Shown: one piece after another, positions 7,818 through 16,820 of the stretch
Numbering within the stretch: the stretch's first letter is position 1
Layout: each line of letters starts with the position of its first letter
Source of the DNA: DAIDKA01 sp049792815
Lineage (GTDB): Bacteria > Pseudomonadota > Gammaproteobacteria > Steroidobacterales > Steroidobacteraceae
Reading direction: 5' to 3'
Assembly (NCBI GenBank): GCA_049792815.1
Contig: JBARBG010000169.1
Span: forward strand, 1 to 39,810
DNA length: 39,810 nucleotides
Notes under the pieces: model-generated
The model's database searches: none
What the model was told of the DNA's origin: nothing
What the model saw: only the letters and a program-made list of their open reading frames with translations
Made by a program: the position numbers and the translations under genes

Positions 7818-9217
7818 AAGCGGTAGGCCTTCTTCGCCAGGTTGTAGGCCAGGTCCACCGCGATCTCCGCTGCTTCCCAATCCTCCAGACGATGCTCGGT
7901 GACCCAGCGGGCGAGCACGCCGCAGTCGATGCGGCGTGCGACATCGTGGCGCGCGGGAATGGACAGGAAGGCGCGCGTGTCGTCGTTGAAGCCAACGGTG
8001 TTGTAGAAGCCAGCCGTTTCGGTGACCTGTTCGCGATAGCGGCGCATGCCCTCGGGGCTGTCGTGAAACCACCACGCCGGCCCCAGCTTCATCGCCGGAT
8101 AGTGTCCTGCGAGGGGCGCCAGTTCGCGCGCATACGAGGACTCATCCAGCGTGAACACAATGAATGTCAGCCGCGGATCGTTGCCGTAGCGATTCAGCAA
8201 CGGGCGCAGCGCGCGGACATAGTCGGTGGCACAGGGAATGTCGGCGCCGCGGTCGCGACCGTAGCGGCGGTGCAACGCGGCGTTGTGATTGCGGAAGGAG
8301 CCCGGATGCAGCTGCATCACCAGACCATCCTCGATGGCCATGCCGGCCATCACCGTGAGCATGTGCGCGCGGAACAGTTCGGCATCCGCCGCCGAGCAGC
8401 TCGCCGCGGTCACGCGCTGGTAGAGGCTCGCCGCCTCGGCTTCCGACAGATCCGCGGTCTGTGCCGTCGGATGGCCGTGATCGGTGGAGGTTGCGCCCAG
8501 CGAGGCAAAAAAGGCGCGGCGGTTGCGCAGCGCCGCGAGGTATCCGGGATAGCTGCCGGTATCCTCGCGCGCCAGCTCGCCAAGCCGGCGCAGCTCGCCA
8601 TGAAAGCCTTCAAACTCCGGGTCGATGACCGGGTCGGGTCGAAACGAGGTGATGACCCGGCCCCGCCAGCCGCTGGCCCGCAGGGCCTGGTGCTGCAGCA
8701 GCGGGTCGTTGGGGGATTCGGTGGTCGCCAGCACTTCGATGTTGAAGTGCTCAAACAGTGCCCGCGGGCGAAAGGCGGCCGTGGTGAGCTTCTCGTTGAT
8801 GGTGTCGAAATACCGGTCCGCGGTGCCGGACTCCAGGCGCACGGCAAGTCCGAAGACTTCGCTGAACACCCAGTCCAGCCACATCCGTGACGGTGTGCCC
8901 CGGAACAGCTGATAGTGATCGGCAAACACCTGCCAGGCCGCGCGCGGGCTGACCGTGGCGTCGGCACCCACTCCAAGCTGTTCCAGAGCAATACCCTGGC
9001 TGTACAACATGCGCAACAGATAGTGATCGGGCTGCAGCAGCAGTTGGGTGGCGCCGGTGAAGGGCGCGTTGTCCGCGAACCAACCCGGGTCGGTGTGACC
9101 ATGCGGGCTGATGATGGGCAGGCGTGACACGTGCTGATAGAACTGCCGGGCCAGTGCCCGCACCGCAGGCTCCGCGGGTAACAGTCGGTCAGGGTGCAGG
9201 TGTAGCGGTCTGGGCAT
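7814..9217 (-). CDS. uxaC: Glucuronate isomerase UxaC
   Basis: UxaC interconverts D-glucuronate and D-fructuronate (and D-galacturonate and D-tagaturonate) in the cytoplasm, the first step of hexuronate breakdown. It is an amidohydrolase-superfamily protein; the metal-binding motif PHGHTDPGWF is near residue 40. LGFDAVVG-type sequences belong to the neighbour, whereas VFTLDESSYARELAPLAGHYP and LGPAWWFHDSPEGMRRYREQVTETAGF (split here as two regions) are classic UxaC signatures. I chose ATG 9217, which starts MPRPLHLHPDRL four bp after the manD stop, over an upstream GTG at 9244. Length is 467 residues, normal for the family. It sits between manD and the FAD oxidoreductase. Confidence 0.95.
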   Translation of the reverse strand: MPRPLHLHPDRLLPAEPAVRALARQFYQHVSRLPIISPHGHTDPGWFADNAPFTGATQLLLQPDHYLLRMLYSQGIALEQLGVGADATVSPRAAWQVFADHYQLFRGTPSRMWLDWVFSEVFGLAVRLESGTADRYFDTINEKLTTAAFRPRALFEHFNIEVLATTESPNDPLLQHQALRASGWRGRVITSFRPDPVIDPEFEGFHGELRRLGELAREDTGSYPGYLAALRNRRAFFASLGATSTDHGHPTAQTADLSEAEAASLYQRVTAASCSAADAELFRAHMLTVMAGMAIEDGLVMQLHPGSFRNHNAALHRRYGRDRGADIPCATDYVRALRPLLNRYGNDPRLTFIVFTLDESSYARELAPLAGHYPAMKLGPAWWFHDSPEGMRRYREQVTETAGFYNTVGFNDDTRAFLSIPARHDVARRIDCGVLARWVTEHRLEDWEAAEIAVDLAYNLAKKAYRL

Positions 9218-9221
9218 GGTG

Positions 9222-10433
9222 TCACCAGTTGAACAGCGTGCCATCCTCGAGCCGGTTCACCGGCAGGTAGGCACGCTGGTAGGGCTGGGTGGCGGCGAGA
9301 GCCTCGTTGATATCCACGCCCAGGCCGGGCGCATCCCCGGGATGCATGTAGCCATTCTCTAAGCGGTACTGGTGCGGAAAGGCGCGTAGCGTCTCGGGCG
9401 TGTGCCCCATGTGCTCCTGCAGCCCGAAGTTGGGCACCGCGAGATCAAAGTGCAGCGCCGCGGCCATGCACACCGGCGACAGATCGGTCGCGCCGTGAAA
9501 GCCGGTACGCACATTGTGCAGATCGGCAAAGCTTGCGATACGGCGCAGGTGCGTGATGCCGCCGGCATGAACGATAGTGGCGCGTATATAGTCGATCAGC
9601 TGCTCTTCGATGAGCTGCTTGCAGTCCCAGATCGAATTGAAGACTTCGCCGACCGCCAGCGGCGTGGTGCTGTGCTGGCGGATGAGACGGAAGTTCGCCT
9701 GGTTCTCCGCCGGCACTGCGTCCTCGATCCAGAAGGGCCGGTAGGGCTCGAGGTCCTTGCACAGCCTTGCCGCTTCAATCGGAGTGAGCCGGTGATGAAC
9801 ATCGTGCAGCAGGTGCACCGTAGGCCCCAGCGCTTCGCGCGCGGCGGCGAACAGCGGTGCGACCGAGGGCAGGTACTTCACCGTCGACCAGCTGGCTTCC
9901 TGGGGAAGTGCTGCGTTGGCGGGTTCATAGGGACCCGGTTCGCGGGTGACCCCGTAGGTTTTCGCCAGGCCCGGCACGCCGGACTGCAGGCGAATCGCGC
10001 GGTAGCCGGCGGCGCGATACTTGAGCGCCTGCTCGATGGTGTCGTCGATGGTTTCGCCGTTGGCGTGAGCGTAGACCATGACGCCGTCGCGGCTCGCGCC
10101 ACCCAGCAATTGATACAAGGGCAGGCCTGCGATCTTGCCCTTGATGTCCCACAGCGCCATGTCGACCGCGGCGATCGCCGACATCGTCACCGGGCCACGC
10201 CGCCAGTAGGCGCCGCGGTACAGGTACTGCCAGGTGTCCTCGATGCGATGCGCATCGCGGCCGATCAGGCAGGGGACGACATGGTCCTCGAGGTAACTGC
10301 GGACGGCCAGCTCGCGTCCGTTCAGCGTTGCATCGCCCAGGCCGTACACGCCTTCGTCGGTGATGATTTTGAGCGTGACGAAGTTACGTCCCGGACAACT
10401 GACGATGACGCGCGCTTCTTTGATAATCGGCAT
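9222..10433 (-). CDS. manD: D-mannonate dehydratase ManD (RspA-like, enolase superfamily)
   Basis: ManD dehydrates D-mannonate to 2-keto-3-deoxygluconate. The 403-residue protein has the enolase-superfamily capping domain and the barrel residues of the ManD group: KTYGVTREPG with the active-site Tyr, LLHDVHHRLTP (about residue 208) with metal-binding and catalytic residues, and WIEDAVPAENQ and VGEVFNS. This family replaces the unrelated UxuA. It sits upstream of uxaC and diverges from aguA, which supports a true mannonate role rather than a promiscuous RspA paralogue. GAGGGG lies just upstream of the ATG. The start codon lies in a small inverted repeat. Confidence 0.93.
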   Translation of the reverse strand: MPIIKEARVIVSCPGRNFVTLKIITDEGVYGLGDATLNGRELAVRSYLEDHVVPCLIGRDAHRIEDTWQYLYRGAYWRRGPVTMSAIAAVDMALWDIKGKIAGLPLYQLLGGASRDGVMVYAHANGETIDDTIEQALKYRAAGYRAIRLQSGVPGLAKTYGVTREPGPYEPANAALPQEASWSTVKYLPSVAPLFAAAREALGPTVHLLHDVHHRLTPIEAARLCKDLEPYRPFWIEDAVPAENQANFRLIRQHSTTPLAVGEVFNSIWDCKQLIEEQLIDYIRATIVHAGGITHLRRIASFADLHNVRTGFHGATDLSPVCMAAALHFDLAVPNFGLQEHMGHTPETLRAFPHQYRLENGYMHPGDAPGLGVDINEALAATQPYQRAYLPVNRLEDGTLFNW

Positions 10434-10440
10434 GGCCGAT
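10426..10440. promoter_or_regulatory. Inverted repeat across the manD start codon
   Basis: ATCGGC-ATG-GCCGAT is a perfect 6-bp inverted repeat with a 3-bp centre, in the aguA/manD gap. In the manD transcript it places AU of the start codon in the loop of a hairpin. In DNA it lies upstream of the aguA -10 element. It could be an operator, an RNA switch or chance. Confidence 0.35.
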
Positions 10441-10446
10441 CCCCTC

Positions 10447-10452
10447 TATAAT
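10447..10452 (+). promoter_or_regulatory. Candidate -10 element of aguA
   Basis: A perfect TATAAT lies 28 bp before the aguA ATG. No good -35 is found at 16-19 bp upstream, which suggests an activator-dependent or repressor-shaped promoter. Confidence 0.45.
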
Positions 10453-10480
10453 GACTCCTAAGCCAACTGGAGCATTGTGC

Positions 10481-12661
10481 ATGATTTTTCAGCGGCTCCT
10501 CATCGTCGCCGTGGTGTTGCATGCGGCGGCAGCCAGCGCCGAAGACGGATACCGCCTCTGGTTGCGCTATACCCCGGTGGAGCAGCCCGCACATGACCGC
10601 TACGCCGCGCGCGCCGCCGGCCTTGTCGCCTACGGACACTCGCAGGTCCTCACCGCCGCCCTCGCGGAGCTGGACCGGGGCCTGGCGGGCATGCTGGGCA
10701 CGGCACCTGAGGTAACGCCGACCGTCGCCGCTGGCAGCATTGTACTGGGAACCCCGGCCAGTTCGCCTGAAGTCGCCGCGCGCGCCGGCGCATTGCACCT
10801 GGCGGCCGCCGGGTCCGAAGGCTTCGTGCTCCAGTCGACCCAGTGGCAGGGTCATCCGGTGACGCTGATTGCCGCCAACAGCGATGTGGGGCTGCTTTAC
10901 GGCAGCTTTCGGCTGCTGGCGCTGATGCAGCGGCGCGAATCGCTCACGGGGCTGGACGTGCATGACGCCCCGCGCCTGAAGCTGCGCGTGCTCGATCACT
11001 GGGACAATCCTGATCGCAGCATCGAGCGTGGCTATGCGGGCCAGTCGATCTGGGACTTCTGGCGCCTGCCCGGCTACCTCGATCCACGTTACACGGACTA
11101 TGCCCGCGCCGATGCTTCGCTCGGCATCAATGGTGCCGTTGTGAATAATGTCGGCGCCAGTTCGGTGTATCTGACCGCGCCCTGGATCGCGAAAGTCGCA
11201 GCGCTCGCCGCGGTGCTGCGGCCCTACGGGATCCGTGTCTACCTGTCGGTGCTGTTCAACAGTCCGCAGGACCTGGGGGAGACCAAAACGGGTGATCCAC
11301 GTGATCCGGCGGTGGTCGCCTGGTGGCACGCCAAGGTCGATGAGATTTATCAGGCCATCCCGGATTTCGGCGGCTTCCTGGTCAAGGCCGACAGTGAAGG
11401 CGAGCCCGGCCCGCGCGACTACCATCTCACCCAGGCGCAGGGCGCGAACATGATCGCCGGCGCGCTCGCGCCCCATGGCGGTGTGCTCATGTGGCGTGCC
11501 TTCATCTACGCCTCGGAAGATCATCAGGATCGGGTGCGCCAGGCATACGCCGAGTTCAAGCCACTGGACGGACAGTTTGCCGCCAATATCCTGGTGCAGA
11601 TCAAGAACGGACCGCTGGACTTCCAGCCGCGCGAGCCGGTGCACCCGCTGTTCGGCGCATTGCCGCACACGAATGAAATGCTCGAAGTGCAGCTGACCAA
11701 GGAATACCTTGGATTCTCGACCCACCTGGTCTACCTGGGCGCGCTGTATTCGGAAGTATTGCGCTGGGATACCTTCGCGAAGGGTCCGGGTTCCACCGTT
11801 GCGCATGTCATCGAAGGTTCCCTCGACGGACACACGCTCACGGGCATGGCGGGGGTGTCGAACGTGGGCGCGGACCGCGACTGGACGGGATCAATTTTCA
11901 ACCAGGCCGACTGGTATGCATTCGGTCGACTGGCCTGGGATCCGCAGGCAGATCCGAAGCGGATTGCCAACGACTGGGTCGGCATGACGTTTTCCAACGA
12001 TCCGGCCGTGGTCACGCCGATCGTCAACATGATGCTGGGCTCGCGCGAGGCGGTCGTGGATTACATGACGCCGCTGGGCCTGGCCCACATCATGGCGACC
12101 GGGCATCACTATGGCCCGGGACCGTGGATACACACTCTCAAGCGACCTGAGTGGAACCCGGTCTACTACCATCACGCCGGCCCGGACGGCATAGGCTTCG
12201 ACCGCACGGCCACGGGCAGCGATGCGCTGGCCGACTACGCGCCGGAGGTGGCGCGGCGGCTCACCGACCCGAATGTGGATGATGCGAAGTACCTGCTGTG
12301 GTTCCATCACGTGCCCTGGACGTACCCACTGGCCTCGGGCCGCACCGTGTGGGATGAGCTCACCTACCGCTACTCCCGCGGCGTTGACTCCGTGCGCGCC
12401 ATGGCGGGCACCTGGGATTCGCTCAGGGCCGTTATCGATCCGGAGCGTTTCGCGAAGACGGCCGCGTTCCTGCGCATCCAGCAGGATGAAGCCCAGTGGT
12501 GGCGCGATGCCTGCATCGCTTACTTCCAGAGTCAGTCGCGACTGCCGCTGGCCGCAGGGCTGGCCGCGCCGCAGCATCCCCTGGCCTGGTACGAGGCGCT
12601 GGTCTTTCGTTATGCACCCGGACGGTCTGTGCCTGATCCGGACCATGGAATTGCGCATTGA
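10481..12661 (+). CDS. aguA: Alpha-glucuronidase, GH67
   Basis: GH67 enzymes remove (4-O-methyl-)D-glucuronate from the non-reducing end of xylo-oligosaccharides. The 726-residue protein starts with a signal peptide (MIFQRLLIVAVVLHAAAASA), so it acts in the periplasm or outside. ADSEGEPGP contains the conserved Glu (about residue 306) corresponding to the general acid. NGPLDFQPREPVHPLFG, VQLTKEYLGFSTHLVYLG and TGHHYGPGPW are strong family motifs in the barrel. I start at ATG 10481, with GGAG upstream, because the frame's earlier start runs through the promoter. The stop overlaps the uxuB TTG start, and the product feeds UxaC/UxuB/ManD. Confidence 0.95.
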   Translation: MIFQRLLIVAVVLHAAAASAEDGYRLWLRYTPVEQPAHDRYAARAAGLVAYGHSQVLTAALAELDRGLAGMLGTAPEVTPTVAAGSIVLGTPASSPEVAARAGALHLAAAGSEGFVLQSTQWQGHPVTLIAANSDVGLLYGSFRLLALMQRRESLTGLDVHDAPRLKLRVLDHWDNPDRSIERGYAGQSIWDFWRLPGYLDPRYTDYARADASLGINGAVVNNVGASSVYLTAPWIAKVAALAAVLRPYGIRVYLSVLFNSPQDLGETKTGDPRDPAVVAWWHAKVDEIYQAIPDFGGFLVKADSEGEPGPRDYHLTQAQGANMIAGALAPHGGVLMWRAFIYASEDHQDRVRQAYAEFKPLDGQFAANILVQIKNGPLDFQPREPVHPLFGALPHTNEMLEVQLTKEYLGFSTHLVYLGALYSEVLRWDTFAKGPGSTVAHVIEGSLDGHTLTGMAGVSNVGADRDWTGSIFNQADWYAFGRLAWDPQADPKRIANDWVGMTFSNDPAVVTPIVNMMLGSREAVVDYMTPLGLAHIMATGHHYGPGPWIHTLKRPEWNPVYYHHAGPDGIGFDRTATGSDALADYAPEVARRLTDPNVDDAKYLLWFHHVPWTYPLASGRTVWDELTYRYSRGVDSVRAMAGTWDSLRAVIDPERFAKTAAFLRIQQDEAQWWRDACIAYFQSQSRLPLAAGLAAPQHPLAWYEALVFRYAPGRSVPDPDHGIAH

Positions 12662-14079
12662 ACGGTCTGGCGCCGACTCGTCTGAGCCTCGCCACCGTCG
12701 AGGGCCTGCCGCAGCACGTGCGGCGCCCGGAATACCCGCTGGCCCAGCGCAGCGGCATCGTCCACCTCGGTTTGGGGGCCTTTCATCGCGCCCATCAGGC
12801 CGTCTACACCGAAGATGCCATGGCCGCAGGGGCCCGCGATTGGGGCATCACCGGGGTTTCGCTGCGCGCCACCCGGGTACGCGACCAACTCGAGCCCCAG
12901 AATGATCTGTACACCGTCACGCAGTCCGGCAACTCCGGTCATGAGATTCGTCTCATCGGCGCCATCCGCAAAGCGCTGGTGGTGCCGGAAGACCCGCAGG
13001 CCGTCATCGAAGCCCTGGGCGCCGCCGACACGCGCATCGTTACTCTCACCCTCACTGAAAAGGGCTACCACCGGCAGCGCGATCAATCATTGGATATGGC
13101 CGCGGCACCGGTGGCTGCGGATCTGGCCGGTGGCGCCCATACTCTATATGGGCTGCTGGCCCAGGCCCTGGCGCTGCGGCGCAAGCGCGCGCTGCCCGGC
13201 ATGACCCTGCTCTGCTGCGACAATCTCGCTGACAACGGGCCGCAGCTGGAACGGCTGCTGCAGGAGTTTCTGCAGCGCATCGATCCGAACCTGGCGGCGT
13301 GGGCGCAACGTGAATGCCGTTGTCCGGCGACGATGGTCGACCGGATCGTGCCGGCCACGACGGCCTCGGATCATCAGTGGCTGCAGCAGCAGCTGGGGGT
13401 AGAGGACGCAGCGGCGGTGATGACCGAGCCGTTCCGCCAATGGGTGATCGAGGATCGCTTCGCCGGCCCCAGGCCGCCCTGGGAAGCCGGCGGCGCCCAG
13501 TTGGTCAGTGTGGTCGCGCCCTATGAGACCGCCAAGCTGCGCATGCTCAACGGCGCGCACTCGGCGCTGGCGTACATCGGGTTGGCCCTGGGTCACGAGC
13601 GGGTGGATGAGGCCATCGCCGATCCGGCGCTGGCGACACTGATCAATGTGCTGATGCGCGAGGAGGCCGCGCGCAGCTTCGAGCCGGCGCCGGGGCAGGA
13701 CCTTGACGCCTATGCGGATCTGCTGCTGGCACGCTTCGCCAATCGCGCCCGTCCGCACCGGCTGCGGCAGATCGCCATGGATGGGTCACAGAAGATTCCA
13801 CAACGCTGGCTGGACACGCTGCGCGTGGCGCAGTCCCAGGGCCGGCGCTGCGCCGCCGTGCTGCAGGGGCTCGGCGCCTGGGTCGCCTTTGTACGTGGCG
13901 ACCGCGGCGCCGTCGATGATCCGGCGGCGCCGGAGCTGGCCGCGTTGTGGCGCGAACACGGCGTGAGCGGCATCGCCGCAGCACTGTTTGGCCCCGGTGG
14001 TCGTTTTCCGCAGTGGACTGCCTCCGCCGCGGAGCTCGCGTACGTGACCGCCGCCTGCAAGGGTTACCTGCCGACCTAA
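12658..14079 (+). CDS. uxuB: Fructuronate reductase (mannitol dehydrogenase family)
   Basis: UxuB reduces D-fructuronate to D-mannonate with NADH. The 473-residue protein has the N-terminal VHLGLGAFHRAHQA dinucleotide motif of the polyol-specific long-chain dehydrogenases. The catalytic Lys/Asn/His set is seen in KLRMLNGAHSALAY (about Lys293, Asn298, His301). The function is chosen because uxaC, manD and aguA are neighbours; mannitol or tagaturonate reductase would be the alternatives from sequence alone. The TTG start overlaps the aguA TGA (TTGA), so translation is probably coupled. Its stop overlaps the stop of the convergent MFS gene. Confidence 0.88.
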   Translation: MNGLAPTRLSLATVEGLPQHVRRPEYPLAQRSGIVHLGLGAFHRAHQAVYTEDAMAAGARDWGITGVSLRATRVRDQLEPQNDLYTVTQSGNSGHEIRLIGAIRKALVVPEDPQAVIEALGAADTRIVTLTLTEKGYHRQRDQSLDMAAAPVAADLAGGAHTLYGLLAQALALRRKRALPGMTLLCCDNLADNGPQLERLLQEFLQRIDPNLAAWAQRECRCPATMVDRIVPATTASDHQWLQQQLGVEDAAAVMTEPFRQWVIEDRFAGPRPPWEAGGAQLVSVVAPYETAKLRMLNGAHSALAYIGLALGHERVDEAIADPALATLINVLMREEAARSFEPAPGQDLDAYADLLLARFANRARPHRLRQIAMDGSQKIPQRWLDTLRVAQSQGRRCAAVLQGLGAWVAFVRGDRGAVDDPAAPELAALWREHGVSGIAAALFGPGGRFPQWTASAAELAYVTAACKGYLPT

Positions 14080-15506
14080 CCGCGCATGTGCTCCAGCTCC
14101 ACGCCCTTGGTCTCATGCACCATGGAGCGCACGAAGAAGAATGACACCAGGGCGGAGGCGGCATAGAAGCCGTAGGTGATCACCAGTCCCAGATGAGCGG
14201 CCATCATGGGAAAGCTGACGGTGATGGCGTAGTTGGCCATCCACTGGGCAAAGCCCGCTACGGCAAGTCCCGAGCCGCGGATCTGGTTGGGGAACATCTC
14301 CCCCAGCAGAATCCACATCACCGGTCCCCAGCTCAGATTGAAGAAGATCACATACAGATTGGCGCTGACCAGCGCCACAAGTCCGGCAGGATGCGACAGT
14401 TGCAGCGTGCCATTGACGAGGGACCCGGTGGAGAAAGCCGCGGCCACGCAGCCCAGGGTCACCGCCATGCCGACCGAACCGACGATGAGCAGCGGTTTGC
14501 GGCCGATCCGGTCGACGGTGAAGATGGTGAAAATACACGCTGCGATCGACAGCACCCCGGAGACCACATTGATGAGCAGCGAGTCCGACTCGCTGAATCC
14601 GACCGATTCCCACAGCACCGTGCCGTAGTAGAAAACGACGTTGATGCCCACCAGCTGCTGGAAGACGGCAAGACCAATACCCACCCACACGATGCGCCGC
14701 ACTTTTCCGGCGCTGTCCAGCAGGTCCGACAGCTTGGGCCGGTGGTGATCGGTGGCCAGGGACTGTGCGATCTCCTCGACCTTGCGTTTGGCTTCCGCCG
14801 CGCCAAGAATCCGGGTCAGCACCTTTTCGGCCTGTTGCAGCCGACCGCGGGACACCAGGAAGCGCGGGCTCTCGGGAATGATCAGCAGCAGGATCAGGAA
14901 GATCGCCGCCGGAATGACCTGCATCCAGAACATCCAGCGCCAGGCGGGATAGCCCATCCACAAGCTGGCCGTGGAGCCGCCGGCCACCTTGGCCAGGACG
15001 TAGTTGGCCAGGAAGGCGCCGGTCAGGCCGGTGATGATCATGACCTGCTGCAGGCTTGCCAGCCGGCCACGCGAACGCGCCGGGGTGACTTCACTGATGT
15101 AGGCGGGGCACAGCACACTGGCCGCGCCGACGCCGAGGCCGCCAATGAAGCGCGCGGCGATGAAGACCACGGAGGAGGGGGCATCACCGGCGGCCAACGC
15201 ACTCACCACGAACAGGATGGCGGCGATGATCATCACGGTGCGCCGGCCGATGAGATCTGCCAGGCGGCCCGCAATGAACGCGCCCACGGCGCAGCCGACC
15301 AGAATGGCGGCGACATTGAAACCGGTTTCAAATCGCGTCAGCGAGAAAGTCTGCTGCAGGCCGTCCTGCGTGCCGTTGATGACCCCGCTGTCATAGCCGA
15401 ACATGAAGCCGCCGATGGTCGCCACCGCCACGATGGCCAGTACGAACATCATGTTGGCGGACGCCGCGGCATAGCCGGGCGTCGAGTCGTTGGTACCCGC
15501 GTGCAT
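14076..15506 (-). CDS. Sugar porter family MFS transporter (XylE-like)
   Basis: This is a 12-helix inner-membrane sugar:proton symporter of 476 residues. Sugar-porter signatures are all present: GGFMFGYDSGVINGT in helix 1, RLADLIGRR, PESPRFLV after helix 6, QQLVGINVVFYYG in helix 7 and DRIGRKP. A xylose role is inferred from the flanking lacI and xylAB genes and from an operator about 100 bp upstream; glucose or glucuronate are possible. GAGGGGG precedes the ATG at 15506. A candidate minus-strand promoter is TTGACA (15638-15633) with a weak -10 (15614-15609) that overlaps the operator. Confidence 0.9.
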   Translation of the reverse strand: MHAGTNDSTPGYAAASANMMFVLAIVAVATIGGFMFGYDSGVINGTQDGLQQTFSLTRFETGFNVAAILVGCAVGAFIAGRLADLIGRRTVMIIAAILFVVSALAAGDAPSSVVFIAARFIGGLGVGAASVLCPAYISEVTPARSRGRLASLQQVMIITGLTGAFLANYVLAKVAGGSTASLWMGYPAWRWMFWMQVIPAAIFLILLLIIPESPRFLVSRGRLQQAEKVLTRILGAAEAKRKVEEIAQSLATDHHRPKLSDLLDSAGKVRRIVWVGIGLAVFQQLVGINVVFYYGTVLWESVGFSESDSLLINVVSGVLSIAACIFTIFTVDRIGRKPLLIVGSVGMAVTLGCVAAAFSTGSLVNGTLQLSHPAGLVALVSANLYVIFFNLSWGPVMWILLGEMFPNQIRGSGLAVAGFAQWMANYAITVSFPMMAAHLGLVITYGFYAASALVSFFFVRSMVHETKGVELEHMRG

Positions 15507-15598
15507 GGAGCCCCCTCTACGTTCTTCTGAAATTCAGGCGTGAGTCTAGCGTCTAAACCCGCGGGCCGTTGCCCGAATCGTCCGGCCACCTACCGCGG

Positions 15599-15612
15599 TG
15601 ATAGCGCTACCA
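15599..15612. promoter_or_regulatory. LacI-family operator in the MFS/lacI gap
   Basis: TGATAGCGCTACCA differs by one base from the perfect palindrome TGGTAGCGCTACCA found before galM. It lies between the divergent transporter and regulator genes and overlaps a candidate -10 of the transporter promoter. It resembles xylose-regulator sites with a GCGC-centred core reported for Xanthomonas and Caulobacter. Confidence 0.75.
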
Positions 15613-15672
15613 TCTGCCCCGGGAGGGTAACCTGTCAAGCGGCGCCATTGGCCGCTTGGGAACTCACGTATC

Positions 15673-16737
15673 ATGCAGGCGGGCACGAAGGAAGAGCTTG
15701 TGAAGAAGTCGAAGCGGCGTGGCCGCAATGCTGTGACCATGCACGAAGTTGCCGAGCACGCGGGGGTATCGCCGATGACGGTGTCCCGGGTGATCAGCGG
15801 CGATGCGAACGTCAAACCCGAGACCCGCAAACGCGTCGAGGCGGCCATCAAGCAATTTGGTTATTCGCCAAATGTGGCGGCCCGTAATCTGGCACGAGCT
15901 GCCACCGTGCATATCGGGCTGCTGTACAACAATCCCAGCGCCGCCTACCTGAACGAACTGCTGGTCGGCGTGCTGGAGCAAAGCCGCCGGGCCGGCTGCC
16001 AGATCCTTCTGGAAAAGTGCGGTAACCGCAATGAACGCGCCGCCGTCGAGAAGCTCGTGGCCGACGGGGTCGGTGGCATCATCCTGCCGCCGCCGCTGTC
16101 GGATTCACGGGCCGCAATCGAGGCGCTGACCTCGCGCGACATTCCCTTCGTCGCCGTCGCCACGGGGCGCCTGCAGGGCACGGGCCTCGCGGTGCGCATC
16201 GATGACTTCGAGGCCGCCGCTTCGATGACGCGCTACCTGATTTCCCTGGGCCATCGCGGTATCGGATTCATCCGTGGCGCGCCCAATCAGCATGCCAGCG
16301 CCGAACGCTATGCCGGATACAAGGCGGCGCTGCGCGAAGCGCAGATTCCATTGCGCACCGAGTGGGTGAAGCAGGGTTCCTTCACCTACCGTTCGGGCCT
16401 GCTGCCGAGCGAGCAGTTGCTCACGGGCGCGGAGCGCCCCAGCGCCATTTTCGCCAGCAATGACGACATGGCCGCCGCTGCCGTGTCGGTGGCCCACCGG
16501 CTCAACCTGGATGTGCCCTCGCAGTTGAGCATCGTCGGTTTCGATGACACGCCACTGGCGACCAGCATCTGGCCGGCCCTGACCACGGTGCTGCAGCCGG
16601 TGGCCGAAATGGCGCGGCTGGCCACCGAGCTGCTGCTGGCGGAGATCCAGGAGCGGCGCGAGGGCCGCACCCTGGGGGCGCGCGAGCAGATCATGAAGTT
16701 CGAACTGGTGAAGCGCGATTCCAGCGCAGCCGCCTGA
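15673..16737 (+). CDS. LacI-family transcriptional regulator (XylR-like)
   Basis: This is a sugar-responsive repressor of 354 residues. The N-terminal LacI HTH is TMHEVAEHAGVSPMTVSRV, with a hinge near GYSPNVAARNLA, followed by a periplasmic-binding-type effector domain (LLYNNPSAAYL, FIRGAPN, AIFASNDDMAAAAV, VGFDDTPLA). Its gene is flanked by two copies of a GCGC-centred palindrome, typical of LacI operators, so it likely represses the transporter and galM-xylBA operon and itself. The ligand is probably xylose or a derivative (inference). A GTG at 15700, with AAGGAAGAG 3 nt upstream, may be the true start instead of ATG 15673. Confidence 0.9.
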   Translation: MQAGTKEELVKKSKRRGRNAVTMHEVAEHAGVSPMTVSRVISGDANVKPETRKRVEAAIKQFGYSPNVAARNLARAATVHIGLLYNNPSAAYLNELLVGVLEQSRRAGCQILLEKCGNRNERAAVEKLVADGVGGIILPPPLSDSRAAIEALTSRDIPFVAVATGRLQGTGLAVRIDDFEAAASMTRYLISLGHRGIGFIRGAPNQHASAERYAGYKAALREAQIPLRTEWVKQGSFTYRSGLLPSEQLLTGAERPSAIFASNDDMAAAAVSVAHRLNLDVPSQLSIVGFDDTPLATSIWPALTTVLQPVAEMARLATELLLAEIQERREGRTLGAREQIMKFELVKRDSSAAA

Positions 16738-16761
16738 GGCTCCCGGCGCCCCGCGCCGCTC

Positions 16762-16791
16762 TTGCCGCATGGTAGCGCTACCAAGTAAACT
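16762..16791 (+). promoter_or_regulatory. galM-xylB-xylA-bxl-kdgK promoter
   Basis: TTGCCG (16762-16767), an 18-bp spacer and TAAACT (16786-16791) precede galM, with a predicted start near 16798. The spacer is almost filled by the LacI operator, so repressor binding would exclude RNA polymerase. Confidence 0.65.
16770..16783. promoter_or_regulatory. LacI-family operator, perfect palindrome
   Basis: TGGTAGCGCTACCA is a perfect 14-bp palindrome between the lacI stop and galM, lying inside the promoter spacer. It matches the site at 15599-15612 in 13 of 14 bases. Confidence 0.85.
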
Positions 16792-16820
16792 CCGCTGGTT
16801 GACTTAAGGGAAACCGTCTC

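Noticed and set aside
10322..11833. 503-residue frame antisense to aguA
   Set aside because: It has no recognisable domain and lies opposite a clear GH67 gene; long antisense frames are expected at this GC content.
14193..15530. 445-residue plus-strand frame opposite the MFS gene
   Set aside because: Gly/His/Asp-rich shadow of a transmembrane gene, with no domain.
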